From positions 1 through 14,933 of the forward strand of contig DATCZS010000127.1 in NCBI GenBank assembly GCA_036525795.1: a stretch of DNA of 14,933 nt, in the 5' to 3' direction. The translations under genes were made by a program, and so were the position numbers. Below are positions 6,167 through 12,831 of the stretch, one piece after another; within the stretch, counting starts at the first letter, position 1, and every line of letters begins with the position of its first letter. This stretch comes from DATCZS01 sp036525795 (GTDB lineage Bacteria; Actinomycetota; Acidimicrobiia; Spongiisociales; ZC4RG35). The notes beneath the pieces were generated by a model. It worked only from the letters and a program-made list of their open reading frames with translations, had not been told where the DNA came from and made no database searches.

Positions 6167-6904
6167 TCAGCCGCCGATCGGGGGCAGCACGATCACCTCG
6201 CCCGGATAGATCAGGTCGGGGTCGCCCGATCGGATGCGGCCGGCGTTGGCGTCGATCACCGTTCGCCAGTATGCGCGGATCTCGTCTTCGGAGGGGGTTC
6301 CTGCCGCGGCCTGCTCCAGGCGGCGGGCAGCCAGAGTCCACAGGTTGTCACCCTGTCGGACCACCACCTCGAACATCGACGCCGCCAATCCCGGGCGGGA
6401 GGCGGCCGACGGCGCGGTGGGCGCGGGCGGATGCCCTGGGGCCGGTTGCGGGGGAGCGGGGGGTCCTGGGGGGGTGGTCGGGTCCAGGACGTACTGGGGT
6501 GGGATCACCGGCATCGATCGTTCGTCCGGCAGGGAGACCGCCACCAGCGGTACCGCCATGGTCGACGCGGCGAGTGTCGATATCACGACGCCGTCGACAA
6601 GGCGGCGCGCCAGGGGGAGGGTCACCGAGCCTGCCGCCCGGATCAGGACCGGGATGCGGGTGAGGCTGGCCGCCAGATAGATCAGCGTCGACCCCGTCAG
6701 CCAGTAGGCAGCTGCCAGACCGACCATTCTGGCGGCAGCCGCCACGCCCTCCTCGAGCGTCGCATCGGCCATCCACCCGGGTACGTCCGCCCAATCGATG
6801 TGAAGCCAGCCGACGGATCCGAGCCGGTGCAACGCGACGATGGCGAGTCCCGGACCCGCCACCAATGCCGCCGTGCCACCGGCCGCCCGCAGTCTCTGCC
6901 CCAT
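6167..6904 (-). CDS. Membrane protein with C-terminal LysM domain
   Basis: A 245-residue protein of unknown role. Three hydrophobic helices are visible at about residues 8-26, 53-81 and 103-126, followed by a proline-rich linker (about 140-170, rich in PAPP and APTAP) and a single LysM domain at about 178-242 (FEVVVRQGDNLWTLAARRL ... VIDANAGRI ... DLIYPGEVIVLPPI). LysM binds N-acetylglucosamine-containing glycans such as peptidoglycan, so I infer an envelope protein that holds the LysM outside the membrane. I prefer the ATG at 6904 over the in-frame GTG at 6913. A -10-like TACGGT (minus strand, 6912-6917) covers the GTG and lies 7 bases before the ATG, implying a leaderless mRNA. It converges with prs (43-base gap) and diverges from the DUF3107 gene. 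Confidence 0.85.
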   Translation of the reverse strand: MGQRLRAAGGTAALVAGPGLAIVALHRLGSVGWLHIDWADVPGWMADATLEEGVAAAARMVGLAAAYWLTGSTLIYLAASLTRIPVLIRAAGSVTLPLARRLVDGVVISTLAASTMAVPLVAVSLPDERSMPVIPPQYVLDPTTPPGPPAPPQPAPGHPPAPTAPSAASRPGLAASMFEVVVRQGDNLWTLAARRLEQAAAGTPSEDEIRAYWRTVIDANAGRIRSGDPDLIYPGEVIVLPPIGG

Positions 6905-6911
6905 GGCGAAC

Positions 6912-6917
6912 ACCGTA
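6912..6917 (-). promoter_or_regulatory. Candidate -10 box (TACGGT) for the LysM membrane protein gene
   Basis: On the minus strand TACGGT is followed by 7 bases and then the ATG at 6904. No Shine-Dalgarno sequence is present, consistent with transcription starting at or next to the ATG. Confidence 0.4.
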
Positions 6918-6947
6918 GGTCACGATCGGGTCCCCGACTAGGGGGTC

Positions 6948-6953
6948 TACGAT
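6948..6953 (+). promoter_or_regulatory. Candidate -10 box (TACGAT) for the DUF3107 gene
   Basis: TACGAT would place the transcript start near 6960, just before the ribosome site GAGGAG at 6966-6971. Unlike several neighbours, this gene therefore has a short leader with a good Shine-Dalgarno sequence. Confidence 0.45.
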
Positions 6954-6980
6954 GCAGAACAGACCGAGGAGTTGGATTCG

Positions 6981-7211
6981 ATGAAAGTCAGGATCGCAAT
7001 CGCCGAGTCGAACCGGATCGTCGAGCTGGAAGTCGACGACGTCGCCGAGTTCGAGGCATCGATGGAGTCGGCGTTCTCCGGTGATTCGGAGCTGGTGTGG
7101 GTGGAGGATTCCAAGAAGCGTCGCGTCGGCATCCCCCGGAGCCGCATCTCCTACGTAGAGATCGAGCTCACGTCCGAGAAGGCCTCGGTGGGGTTCGCCT
7201 CGTCGTCGTGA
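6981..7211 (+). CDS. DUF3107 family protein
   Basis: A 76-residue protein matching the small actinobacterial DUF3107 family. It begins MKVRIAI, has an acidic middle (VDDVAEFEASMESAF), then LVWVEDSKKRRVGIPRSRI, then the characteristic SYVEIEL and a C-terminal VGF. The family is widespread in Actinobacteria, has been described as ATP-binding in some annotations, and has no established function that I can support from the sequence. The ATG at 6981 is chosen because GAGGAG ends 9 bases before it; an upstream in-frame TTG at 6972 abuts the ribosome site and cannot use it. No membrane segment or signal peptide is seen. A strong hairpin terminator follows 8-10 bases after the stop. Confidence 0.88.
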   Translation: MKVRIAIAESNRIVELEVDDVAEFEASMESAFSGDSELVWVEDSKKRRVGIPRSRISYVEIELTSEKASVGFASSS

Positions 7212-7218
7212 ACACGCG

Positions 7219-7250
7219 AAAACGGGGCCGGACCTCGGTCCGACCCCGTT
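7219..7250. terminator. Bidirectional hairpin terminator between DUF3107 and whiB
   Basis: Bases 7221-7250 form a near-perfect hairpin: arms of 14 bases (7221-7234 and 7237-7250, AACGGGG outermost) with one non-Watson-Crick position. On the minus strand the stem is followed by TTTT (bases 7222-7219 complemented), a good intrinsic terminator for whiB. On the plus strand the tail is only GTTGTCGTCG, so termination of DUF3107 is probably weaker. It sits exactly between two convergent genes. Confidence 0.8.
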
Positions 7251-7264
7251 GTCGTCGAGTGAGA

Positions 7265-7534
7265 TCAGGCCGAGCGACGGCGGCGCTCTGCCAGCCAGCG
7301 CTTGCGGAGCCGGCGCCGGTCATCCTCGGGGTAGCCGCCCCAGACGCCTGCCTCCTGGTTGGACTCCAGCGCGTACTGCAGGCACTCGTCCTGCACTGCG
7401 CAGCCGGCGCAGATCCGCTTGGCTTCGGCGATCTGCTCCAGGGCGGGACCCGTGCTTCCCACCGGGAAGAAAAGGTTCGGGTCGGAGTCGCGGCAGGCCG
7501 CGACGTCTCTCCATGTAGTCGTGATTGTCAGCAC
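7265..7534 (-). CDS. WhiB family iron-sulfur transcription factor (WhiB1-like)
   Basis: An 89-residue Wbl protein. The four cysteines that hold the [4Fe-4S] cluster are C14, C42, C45 and C51 (AACRD and CAGCAVQDEC), followed by the GVWGG turn (residues 63-67) and a basic C-terminus (RKRWLAERRRRSA). DPNLFFPVGSTGPALEQIAEAK closely resembles the corresponding part of Mycobacterium tuberculosis WhiB1, a nitric-oxide-responsive essential regulator that works with the primary sigma factor; orthology here is inference. The start is the GTG at 7532-7534 with GAGAGG 7 bases upstream; no in-frame ATG exists nearby. The upstream leader to the divergent phosphodiesterase gene is about 150 bp. Its message ends at the hairpin at 7219-7250. 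Confidence 0.95.
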   Translation of the reverse strand: MLTITTTWRDVAACRDSDPNLFFPVGSTGPALEQIAEAKRICAGCAVQDECLQYALESNQEAGVWGGYPEDDRRRLRKRWLAERRRRSA

Positions 7535-7684
7535 GAATGGCCTCTCTGATGTCTTGTGTCAAGCGGTCGTGTCTGGGCGTGTTTGTGCCACTTTTCACTA
7601 GTGGGAGCCTGATCGACATACGACCGGTGAGTGCTTTCTCCGCGAACGGTAATGGTGGTCGGTAGGTCACGCAACGGATATCCG
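7535..7684. promoter_or_regulatory. Divergent promoter region of whiB and the glycerophosphodiesterase gene
   Basis: About 150 bp with lower GC than its surroundings and no gene. On the minus strand it contains a perfect TTGACA (7562-7557) that is too close to the whiB start to serve an obvious -10, and several GTGT/GTGTC motifs spaced 10-13 bp apart between 7555 and 7589. A short inverted repeat CCACT/AGTGG lies at 7588-7604, and the palindrome CGGATATCCG at 7675-7684 abuts the proposed GTG of the rightward gene. I cannot assign definite promoters. Confidence 0.5.
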
Positions 7685-8401
7685 GTGTTTTTTTCTCATG
7701 GACAGGTAGAGATCTGGGGCCACCGCGGATGGCCGACGCGCTATCCGGACAATGTGCTGGCCGGGATTCGCGACGCGGCCGCAGTCGCATCCCGGGTGGA
7801 GATCGACGTCCGCCGCACCCGCGACGGGAGGTTGGTGCTGTCCCACGATCCGGAACTCGGTGGATTGGCGGTGGCAGGGACGACCTCCGCAGAGCTCTCT
7901 GGCCTCGACCTGGGCGACGGGCATCGTCCGCTCTTCCTCGACGAGCTGCTCGCCCGGGCGCCCGAGGTGCCCCTCGACATCGAGATCAAGAACCTGGTGG
8001 TGGACGCGGGCGGAGACCCCTGGTTCACGATCGTCGAACAGGTGGCGGAGGTGTGCCGGCCCGAAGACGTGATCACTTCGTTCCACTGGCCGAGCGTCGA
8101 CCGCATGCGCGCGCTGCGCCCCGAGGTGGCCACCGGTCTGTTGTTCGAGGCTGCGCTCTCGGTCGAGGACGCCGTGGGTCACGCCGTCCAGATGGCTCAC
8201 GCAGCCATCGTCCCCCACTGGGAGGTCGTGACCCGAGACCTGATCGGACGGGCCCATGACGCCGGCCTCGGGGTGATCTGCTGGACGGTCGACGACCCCT
8301 CAGTGGCACGCCGCTTGGCGGCATGGGAGATCGACGCGATCATCACGAACGACCCCGGCGCCATCGTGGCCGCCCTCGACTCAGCGGAGCAGACACCATG
8401 A
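7685..8401 (+). CDS. Glycerophosphodiester phosphodiesterase family protein
   Basis: A GDPD-type TIM-barrel enzyme of about 238 residues, expected to cleave glycerophosphodiesters to glycerol-3-phosphate and an alcohol. The catalytic HRG (H13-R14) lies in EIWGHRGWPTRYPDN, the metal-binding E39 and D41 in VEIDVRRTRDG, the second catalytic histidine H54 in LSHDPEL, and E100 with K102 in DIEIK. The C-terminal CWTVDDPSVARRL and DAIITNDPG are also typical. The metal-site glutamate usually found in PENT is aspartate here (PDNV). The frame is open from 7631, but codons before about 7685 have AT-rich third positions unlike the gene, so I place the start at GTG 7685 and consider it uncertain. There is no signal peptide, so it is probably cytosolic. 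Its stop overlaps the next ATG (ATGA). Confidence 0.9.
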   Translation: MFFSHGQVEIWGHRGWPTRYPDNVLAGIRDAAAVASRVEIDVRRTRDGRLVLSHDPELGGLAVAGTTSAELSGLDLGDGHRPLFLDELLARAPEVPLDIEIKNLVVDAGGDPWFTIVEQVAEVCRPEDVITSFHWPSVDRMRALRPEVATGLLFEAALSVEDAVGHAVQMAHAAIVPHWEVVTRDLIGRAHDAGLGVICWTVDDPSVARRLAAWEIDAIITNDPGAIVAALDSAEQTP

Positions 8402-8859
8402 GCATCAAGGAACAGTTCGCGGAGCAACTCCGTGACGCAATGCGAGCAAAGGACGCCCGCCGCCGCGACGTGATACGGCAGGTCAACACCGAGGTGAAGG
8501 TGGCGGCCTCGGCCCCTGGATACGGCGGCGGTGAGACAGACGAGCTCTACCTGGGGGTGATCGCGGCGTACGTCAAGCGCATGCAGAAGGCAGTCGAGGA
8601 ATACCGGAGCCTCGGCGACCGCGGCGCCGCCATGGCAGACAAGCTGGAATTCGAGGTGGAATACCTGTCGCAGTTCCTGCCCAGGCGCCTCGACGAGGCG
8701 GCGACGCACGCCATCGTCGAGGCGGTGGTCGCCGAACTCGGCGTGGCGGGCGACCCGAAGGCGGCAGGCCGCGTCATCGGATCGATCATGAAGGCGCATC
8801 GGGACGAAGTCGACGGTGGATTGGTCAACCGGCTGGTGAACGAGGCACTCGGAGGCTGA
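8398..8859 (+). CDS. GatB/YqeY domain-containing protein
   Basis: A 153-residue YqeY-type protein, the usual length. It resembles the helical C-terminal tRNA-binding domain of GatB, the amidotransferase that converts Glu-tRNA(Gln) and Asp-tRNA(Asn). Free-standing YqeY proteins are common, and their role is not settled. Signatures are the N-terminal LRDAMRAKDARRRDVIRQVNTEVK, then the acidic-basic helix AYVKRMQKAVEEYRSLG, EYLSQFLPRRL, and the C-terminal GDPKAAGRVIGSIMKAHRDEVDGGLVNRLV, laid out as in the family. The ATG at 8398 overlaps the phosphodiesterase stop by 4 bases and has GGAG 8 bases upstream. The DNA ligase gene starts 4 bases after its stop, so the three are very likely one operon. 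Confidence 0.93.
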   Translation: MSIKEQFAEQLRDAMRAKDARRRDVIRQVNTEVKVAASAPGYGGGETDELYLGVIAAYVKRMQKAVEEYRSLGDRGAAMADKLEFEVEYLSQFLPRRLDEAATHAIVEAVVAELGVAGDPKAAGRVIGSIMKAHRDEVDGGLVNRLVNEALGG

Positions 8860-8863
8860 CCCG

Positions 8864-9802
8864 GTGGTGGCGTCATATGCGGCGATGCTCGCCTCGCCGT
8901 GGCCCGAACCGTTCGACGATCCCGACTGGTGGTTCGAGGTGAAGTGGGACGGGTTTCGGGTGCTGGTGGAGTGGGACGGAGTTCTCACGCTCCGCAGCAG
9001 ACGGGGCAATGATTTCACCGAGTCGTTTCCCGAGCTGGCTGCGGTCTCCTTCGAGCGCCCCACCGTGCTCGATGGGGAACTGGTGGCGTTCGGTGACGAC
9101 GGGAGACCGGAGTTCGGGGGTCTCCTCGAGCGCAAAGGAGTCGCGGGAGCACAGGCGCGGAATCTGGCGGGCACCCGGCCCGTGACGCTGATCGGCTTCG
9201 ATCTCCTCCATGACGGCGAGCCCCTGGTCGACCTGCCATTGGAGGCCCGCTGGGAACGCCTGGACGCCCTGCCCAGGCTCGGATGGACGCGCTCGGACCC
9301 CATCCGGGAAAAGGGAGTCGCCCTCTTCGATGCGGTCTCCGACCGTGGGCTGGAGGGGATCGTGGCGAAGCGGTCCGGGTCGAGGTATCGACCCGGGGCG
9401 CGGTCGGGGGACTGGCGCAAGATCGCCAACCGCCGGTTCACCCACGCCGTGGTGGTCGGGTTCTCGGCGGGGGAGCGAAGCCGGTCGGGCTCCTTCGGGG
9501 CCCTCCAGCTGGCGATGTACGAGGCGGATGGATCGCTGCGCTACGTGGGTGGGGTCGGCTCCGGCCTCGACGACCGGTCGCTCGGGGCGATCCGGGCGGC
9601 GCTCGACCAGATGAGACGCCCGAGCGCGCCGTTGCGCGACCCGGGGCCGGTCCCTGCCGGCACCGCCTGGGTCGAGCCCCGGTTGGTGGCGCTGGTCGAG
9701 TTCATGGAGTGGACCCCGGGGGGCCGGCTCCGCGCCCCGGTCTTCAAGGGGTTCGTCGATCTCGACCCGGCGGCGGTGACCTGGGAGGCGGAAGGTCCGT
9801 AG
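8864..9802 (+). CDS. ATP-dependent DNA ligase, LigC/LigD-ligase type
   Basis: A 312-residue stand-alone ligase that seals nicks through an enzyme-AMP intermediate. Nucleotidyltransferase motifs are all present: motif I with the adenylated lysine K27 in EVKWDGFR, motif III LDGELVAF (D70-E72), motif IV EGIVAKR (164-170) and motif V GDWRKIA with K186. The C-terminal third, from about residue 195, is the OB-fold with YVGGVGSGLDD and the end motif APVFKGFVDLD. It corresponds to the ligase domain of multidomain LigD, or to LigC, without polymerase or nuclease domains. GTG 8864 is chosen because GGAGG ends 8 bases before it. With Ku directly downstream it is probably the ligase of non-homologous end joining; that partnership is inference from adjacency. 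Confidence 0.93.
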   Translation: MVASYAAMLASPWPEPFDDPDWWFEVKWDGFRVLVEWDGVLTLRSRRGNDFTESFPELAAVSFERPTVLDGELVAFGDDGRPEFGGLLERKGVAGAQARNLAGTRPVTLIGFDLLHDGEPLVDLPLEARWERLDALPRLGWTRSDPIREKGVALFDAVSDRGLEGIVAKRSGSRYRPGARSGDWRKIANRRFTHAVVVGFSAGERSRSGSFGALQLAMYEADGSLRYVGGVGSGLDDRSLGAIRAALDQMRRPSAPLRDPGPVPAGTAWVEPRLVALVEFMEWTPGGRLRAPVFKGFVDLDPAAVTWEAEGP

Positions 9803-9840
9803 AGACGTCGCACGTCCTTTCGAGTTTTCCACAGGCGCGG

Positions 9841-9846
9841 TACGCT
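9841..9846 (+). promoter_or_regulatory. Candidate leaderless -10 box (TACGCT) for ku
   Basis: TACGCT is followed by 6 bases and then the ATG at 9853, so transcription would start on the first base of the gene. A weak -35-like TTCGAG at 9819-9824 gives 16 bp spacing. The same hexamer precedes the ClC gene. Confidence 0.5.
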
Positions 9847-9852
9847 CGCGTC

Positions 9853-10638
9853 ATGCGTGCGATCTGGAAGGGCGCCATTTCTTTCGGCCTCGTGACGATC
9901 CCGGTGGGTCTGTACTCGGCCACCGAGGATCGGAAGCCCAAGTTCAAACAGCTGCGCGAGTCGGACGGGTCGCCGATCCGTTACAAGCGCGTCGCCGAAT
10001 CGGACGGCGAAGAGGTGGCGTGGGATGAGATCGTCAAGGGCTACGAGGTCGAGAAGGGGACCTTCGTGACCTTCACCGATGACGAGCTCGCCGCTGCTTC
10101 GGCGGCCGGTGGCGCCAAACTGGTAGACGTCGTCCAGTTCGTGGAGCAGGAGGAGATCGACCCGATCTACTACCGGTCGAGCTATTACCTGGCGCCGGAG
10201 TCCACCGGCATCAAGGCATACAGGATCCTGGTCGAGGCGCTGCGGGAGAAAGGACGGGTGGGCATCGCCCGGATGTCGATCCGCGACAAGGAGCAGATCG
10301 CCACCCTCCGGGTGAAAGACGACGTCATCGTGCTCGAAACCATGCATTGGCCGGACGAGATCCGCTCGGCCGAGTTCGAGGAGCTGGGGACCGGGATGGA
10401 CGTCCGCCCCGAAGAGGTGCAGATGGCGTCCATGCTGATCGACGGCCTCACCAAGCCCTTCGACGAGGAAGCCTTCCGCGATGCCACCAGAGAGCGCATC
10501 GAAGAGCTCGCCAAGATGAAGCTGGAGGGCCAGGAGATCGTTGTCCCTGCCGCGCCGGAGCCGACCAAGGTGGTCGACCTGCTCGAAGCCCTCAAGGCCT
10601 CCGTCGACGCCGTCAGGCAGGAGAAGAAGGCGGGTTGA
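9853..10638 (+). CDS. ku: Non-homologous end joining protein Ku
   Basis: A 261-residue bacterial Ku, the usual size. Ku forms a homodimeric ring around double-strand DNA ends and recruits the NHEJ ligase. The N-terminal signature RAIWKGAISFGLVTIPVGLY is nearly canonical. It is followed by the conserved RYKRV, the VKGYEVEKGTFVTFTDDEL block, FVEQEEIDPIYYRSSYYLAPE, IARMSIRDKEQIATLRV and MASMLIDGLTKPFDEEAF. The C-terminus is short (VVDLLEALKASVDAVRQEKKAG), with a modest basic tail compared with lysine-rich extensions in some actinobacteria. It starts at the ATG at 9853, 50 bases after the ligase stop, with no ribosome site but a -10 box right before it. It may therefore be expressed independently of the upstream operon. 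The gene converges with the MFS gene 30 bases away. Confidence 0.97.
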   Translation: MRAIWKGAISFGLVTIPVGLYSATEDRKPKFKQLRESDGSPIRYKRVAESDGEEVAWDEIVKGYEVEKGTFVTFTDDELAAASAAGGAKLVDVVQFVEQEEIDPIYYRSSYYLAPESTGIKAYRILVEALREKGRVGIARMSIRDKEQIATLRVKDDVIVLETMHWPDEIRSAEFEELGTGMDVRPEEVQMASMLIDGLTKPFDEEAFRDATRERIEELAKMKLEGQEIVVPAAPEPTKVVDLLEALKASVDAVRQEKKAG

Positions 10639-10668
10639 CCGCTCTCGCCGAGCGTCTGACGGTCGGCG

Positions 10669-11919
10669 TCATGGCACCTGGGTGATCGGTTCGTCCGCGA
10701 CCCGGCCGTGGTCGATCGGCGGGACGGGGTCGGTTCGGGTGCGGTCGAGGCGGGTGCCGGTTCGCCACCCCACGGCGGCGAGCAGCGTCAGCGCCGATCC
10801 CGACACCGCCAGCGGCGCCTGCACACCGAACCGGACGGCGAGCAGCGGTGCGACGAGCAGAGGCCCGAGCTTGGCGACCTCTCCGATCACCTGGGAGACG
10901 CCCATGATCCGGCCGATCATCGGTGCCGGTGAGTTCACGTGGAGCATCGTCCTCACGGCCGGTGCAAACACCCCGATGACGGCCCCCCAGAAGACGGCAC
11001 CGGCGATCACCACGGCGATCCGGTCGGTGCCGATGTAGATCGCCGATCCGATTCCGTTGAGCGCCATCAGGCCGAGCACCAGGCGAGCCGAACGGAGGCG
11101 GTCGGGGAGCCTGCCGGCGAGGAGCGTTCCGGCCACCAGACCGATCCCGAAGATCGTGTTCACCCAGCCGATCGTCTCCGGCCCCCGTTCGAGCACATCT
11201 CGATAGAAGAGTGGTTCCAGTGCCGAGAAGAGGCCGAACAACAGCCACACCGACCCGCCGACGAGCAAGTAGAACCGCAGCCGCTCATGACCGAAGGCGT
11301 AGCGGAACCCGCGCCGGATCGCCTCGAATCCGCTGCCGTCCGGTTCCTCGTCCTGGGGGATCTGTCGAAGCCGCACGGTGGCGACCAACGCCACGGCCAC
11401 CAGCGAGGTGAGGGCGTCGAACACGAAGATGGCGTCGATCCCGATCCAGGTGGCGAGCGCCGCGCCCGCGGCGGTTCCGGTGATGAGGGCGGTCATGCCC
11501 GCGGTTTCGACCAGTGCGTTCACCCTTCCCAGCTCGGCGGGATCGTCGGTCACGAACGGCGGAAAGGAGGCGATGGAGGTGAATGTGGGCGCAGACACGA
11601 GCCCGAGGAAGGCCGACACCACCACGAGACCGGTGAGACTGTCCACCGTGAGGAACGCCAGCGCCACCGGTACGAACGCCAGCTCGCTGCCCAACAGCAC
11701 CCGCTTGGGGTTGTAGCGGTCGATGAGCATTCCCGCCACCGCCCCTCCCAGCAGGCCGGTGAGCCCGAGGGCTGCAATCACCAGGGCGATGTCGGCGGCG
11801 GTTCCGTCGAGCTCGTAGGCGGCCTTCCCCCAGATCCCGACGAAGAACGCCGCCTCCCCGCCGGTTCTCGAAATGAGACGGGCGGCGACGATGCGTGCCA
11901 CAGAGGGGTTGCCCAGCAT
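10669..11919 (-). CDS. MFS transporter (MFS_3 / EntS-like exporter family)
   Basis: A 416-residue polytopic membrane protein with about 12 hydrophobic helices, the normal size for the major facilitator superfamily. A motif-A-like loop between helices 2 and 3 reads GMLIDRYNPKRVLLG, and a matching half-motif after helix 8 reads AGRLPDRLRSARLVLG. Other family-like stretches are NALVETAGMTALITGTAAGAAL and FALEPLFYRDVL-type sequence near the second-half start (FGLFSALEPLFYRDVLERGP). Proton-coupled export of a small molecule is the usual role; the substrate cannot be told from sequence. A polar tail of about 30 residues follows the last helix. The ATG at 11917-11919 has no good ribosome site; a GAAACT hexamer 6 bases upstream may mark a leaderless start. 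It lies 49 bases downstream of the membrane protein gene on the same strand. Confidence 0.9.
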   Translation of the reverse strand: MLGNPSVARIVAARLISRTGGEAAFFVGIWGKAAYELDGTAADIALVIAALGLTGLLGGAVAGMLIDRYNPKRVLLGSELAFVPVALAFLTVDSLTGLVVVSAFLGLVSAPTFTSIASFPPFVTDDPAELGRVNALVETAGMTALITGTAAGAALATWIGIDAIFVFDALTSLVAVALVATVRLRQIPQDEEPDGSGFEAIRRGFRYAFGHERLRFYLLVGGSVWLLFGLFSALEPLFYRDVLERGPETIGWVNTIFGIGLVAGTLLAGRLPDRLRSARLVLGLMALNGIGSAIYIGTDRIAVVIAGAVFWGAVIGVFAPAVRTMLHVNSPAPMIGRIMGVSQVIGEVAKLGPLLVAPLLAVRFGVQAPLAVSGSALTLLAAVGWRTGTRLDRTRTDPVPPIDHGRVADEPITQVP

Positions 11920-11968
11920 GGAGACAGTTTCCCACCTCTCGGCGGCGATCTGACGCGGGATCAGGTCA

Positions 11969-12781
11969 CTACGAGGGTTGCGGCCGCCTGATGGCGAGCC
12001 GGACGCCGCCTCCTACCGCCAGCACGGTCCACGCCGGGGCGAGAGCCCGCATGCCCTCGTCTCCGGCGATGAGTGCCGTGAGCGCAACCGCGGCCAGTGC
12101 CGCGATCCTGGCTTCGAGCAGGCGGCGGGCGTCGAGCGGCCGATCGGTCAGGTCTCCCACCGAGGAGGGGACCTCGGGGCCCATCAGGAACGCAGCGCCC
12201 AGCACTCCTGCCGCCGCCAGCGCCGAGACAGCCGTGCCAGGGGCCTCCCATCCGCCGAGTGCCTCCGACAGCGAGGCGACCACCGTGACGGCGACGGCGA
12301 TCGCTCCGCCCCACCGGAGGTGGGTGGGCGGCGCCGGGTCGGAGAGGCCGGCGTCGCGGGCGACGGCAAACGCGAGAGCCATGCCCCCCACCCATCCGCT
12401 CACCGACTGCGCCAGCCATGCGGCGATGGCGAGATGCAGGGCGAGGTCGGTTCGCAGGGGGGCCTTGCCGGTGGTGCGGACGAGGATCCTGGCCGCCACC
12501 AGGAGGAGATAGAGGGCCCCGGGCGACGCCGGGGGATAACCGAACGCCACCAGTCCGCCGGCGACCGCCGCGATGTTGGCCGTGGCGACCCGGTCGGGAT
12601 CGAGCTCTCGTCCGAGGGCCCACGAGAGGAAGGTGGAGAGTCCCACTGCGACCGGCCCGCCCCACTCGGGTCCACCGGCCAGCAGCGCCACCGCTCCCCA
12701 CACCGAAGCGACGGCGACGGCGAACAGATTCGACGGGATCCTGGGGTCGATGATGCGTCCGAGATGGGTGAACCGGTCCAC
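11969..12781 (-). CDS. Multi-helix integral membrane protein of unknown function
   Basis: A 270-residue protein I do not recognise. About seven or eight hydrophobic segments are visible, for example NLFAVAVASVWGAVALLAG near the N-terminus, NIAAVAGGLVAFGY, GALYLLLVAARILV, GGAIAVAVTVVASL, TAVSALAAAGVLGAAFLMG and AALAAVALTALIAG. Polar landmarks are WALGRELDPDRVATAN (about residues 54-69), where an Arg-Glu-Asp cluster follows a helix, and DLTDRPLDARRLLEARI before the last two helices. No signal peptide is evident. The start is the GTG at 12779-12781, with a TAGCTT hexamer 9 bases upstream on that strand and no ribosome site. The codon bias is strongly GC3, so the gene is real even though a second frame is also open. 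It lies 50 bases downstream of the nitrobindin gene and 49 bases upstream of the MFS gene. Confidence 0.8.
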   Translation of the reverse strand: MDRFTHLGRIIDPRIPSNLFAVAVASVWGAVALLAGGPEWGGPVAVGLSTFLSWALGRELDPDRVATANIAAVAGGLVAFGYPPASPGALYLLLVAARILVRTTGKAPLRTDLALHLAIAAWLAQSVSGWVGGMALAFAVARDAGLSDPAPPTHLRWGGAIAVAVTVVASLSEALGGWEAPGTAVSALAAAGVLGAAFLMGPEVPSSVGDLTDRPLDARRLLEARIAALAAVALTALIAGDEGMRALAPAWTVLAVGGGVRLAIRRPQPS

Positions 12782-12831
12782 GATGCGTGCAAGCTAATGC
12801 CCGGTGCCCGAAACCGGTCATCGAGACGTCC

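Noticed and set aside
7631..7684. Earlier GTG/ATG starts (7631, 7652) for the phosphodiesterase
   Set aside because: Codons in this stretch have mixed, AT-containing third positions unlike the rest of the gene, and no ribosome site is present, so it looks like promoter DNA.
8197..9441. A 414-codon minus-strand frame across yqeY and the ligase
   Set aside because: Shadow of well-supported plus-strand genes; composition is Ser/Arg-rich low-complexity with no recognisable motif.
11948..11968. Imperfect inverted repeat between the membrane protein and MFS genes as a terminator
   Set aside because: Stem of seven pairs with one mismatch and no T tail on either strand; not enough to call.
11961..12821. 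A second open minus-strand frame (286 codons) over the unknown membrane protein
   Set aside because: Its translation is Arg/Gly/Pro-rich and non-hydrophobic, while the chosen frame gives GC3-biased codons and coherent membrane helices.
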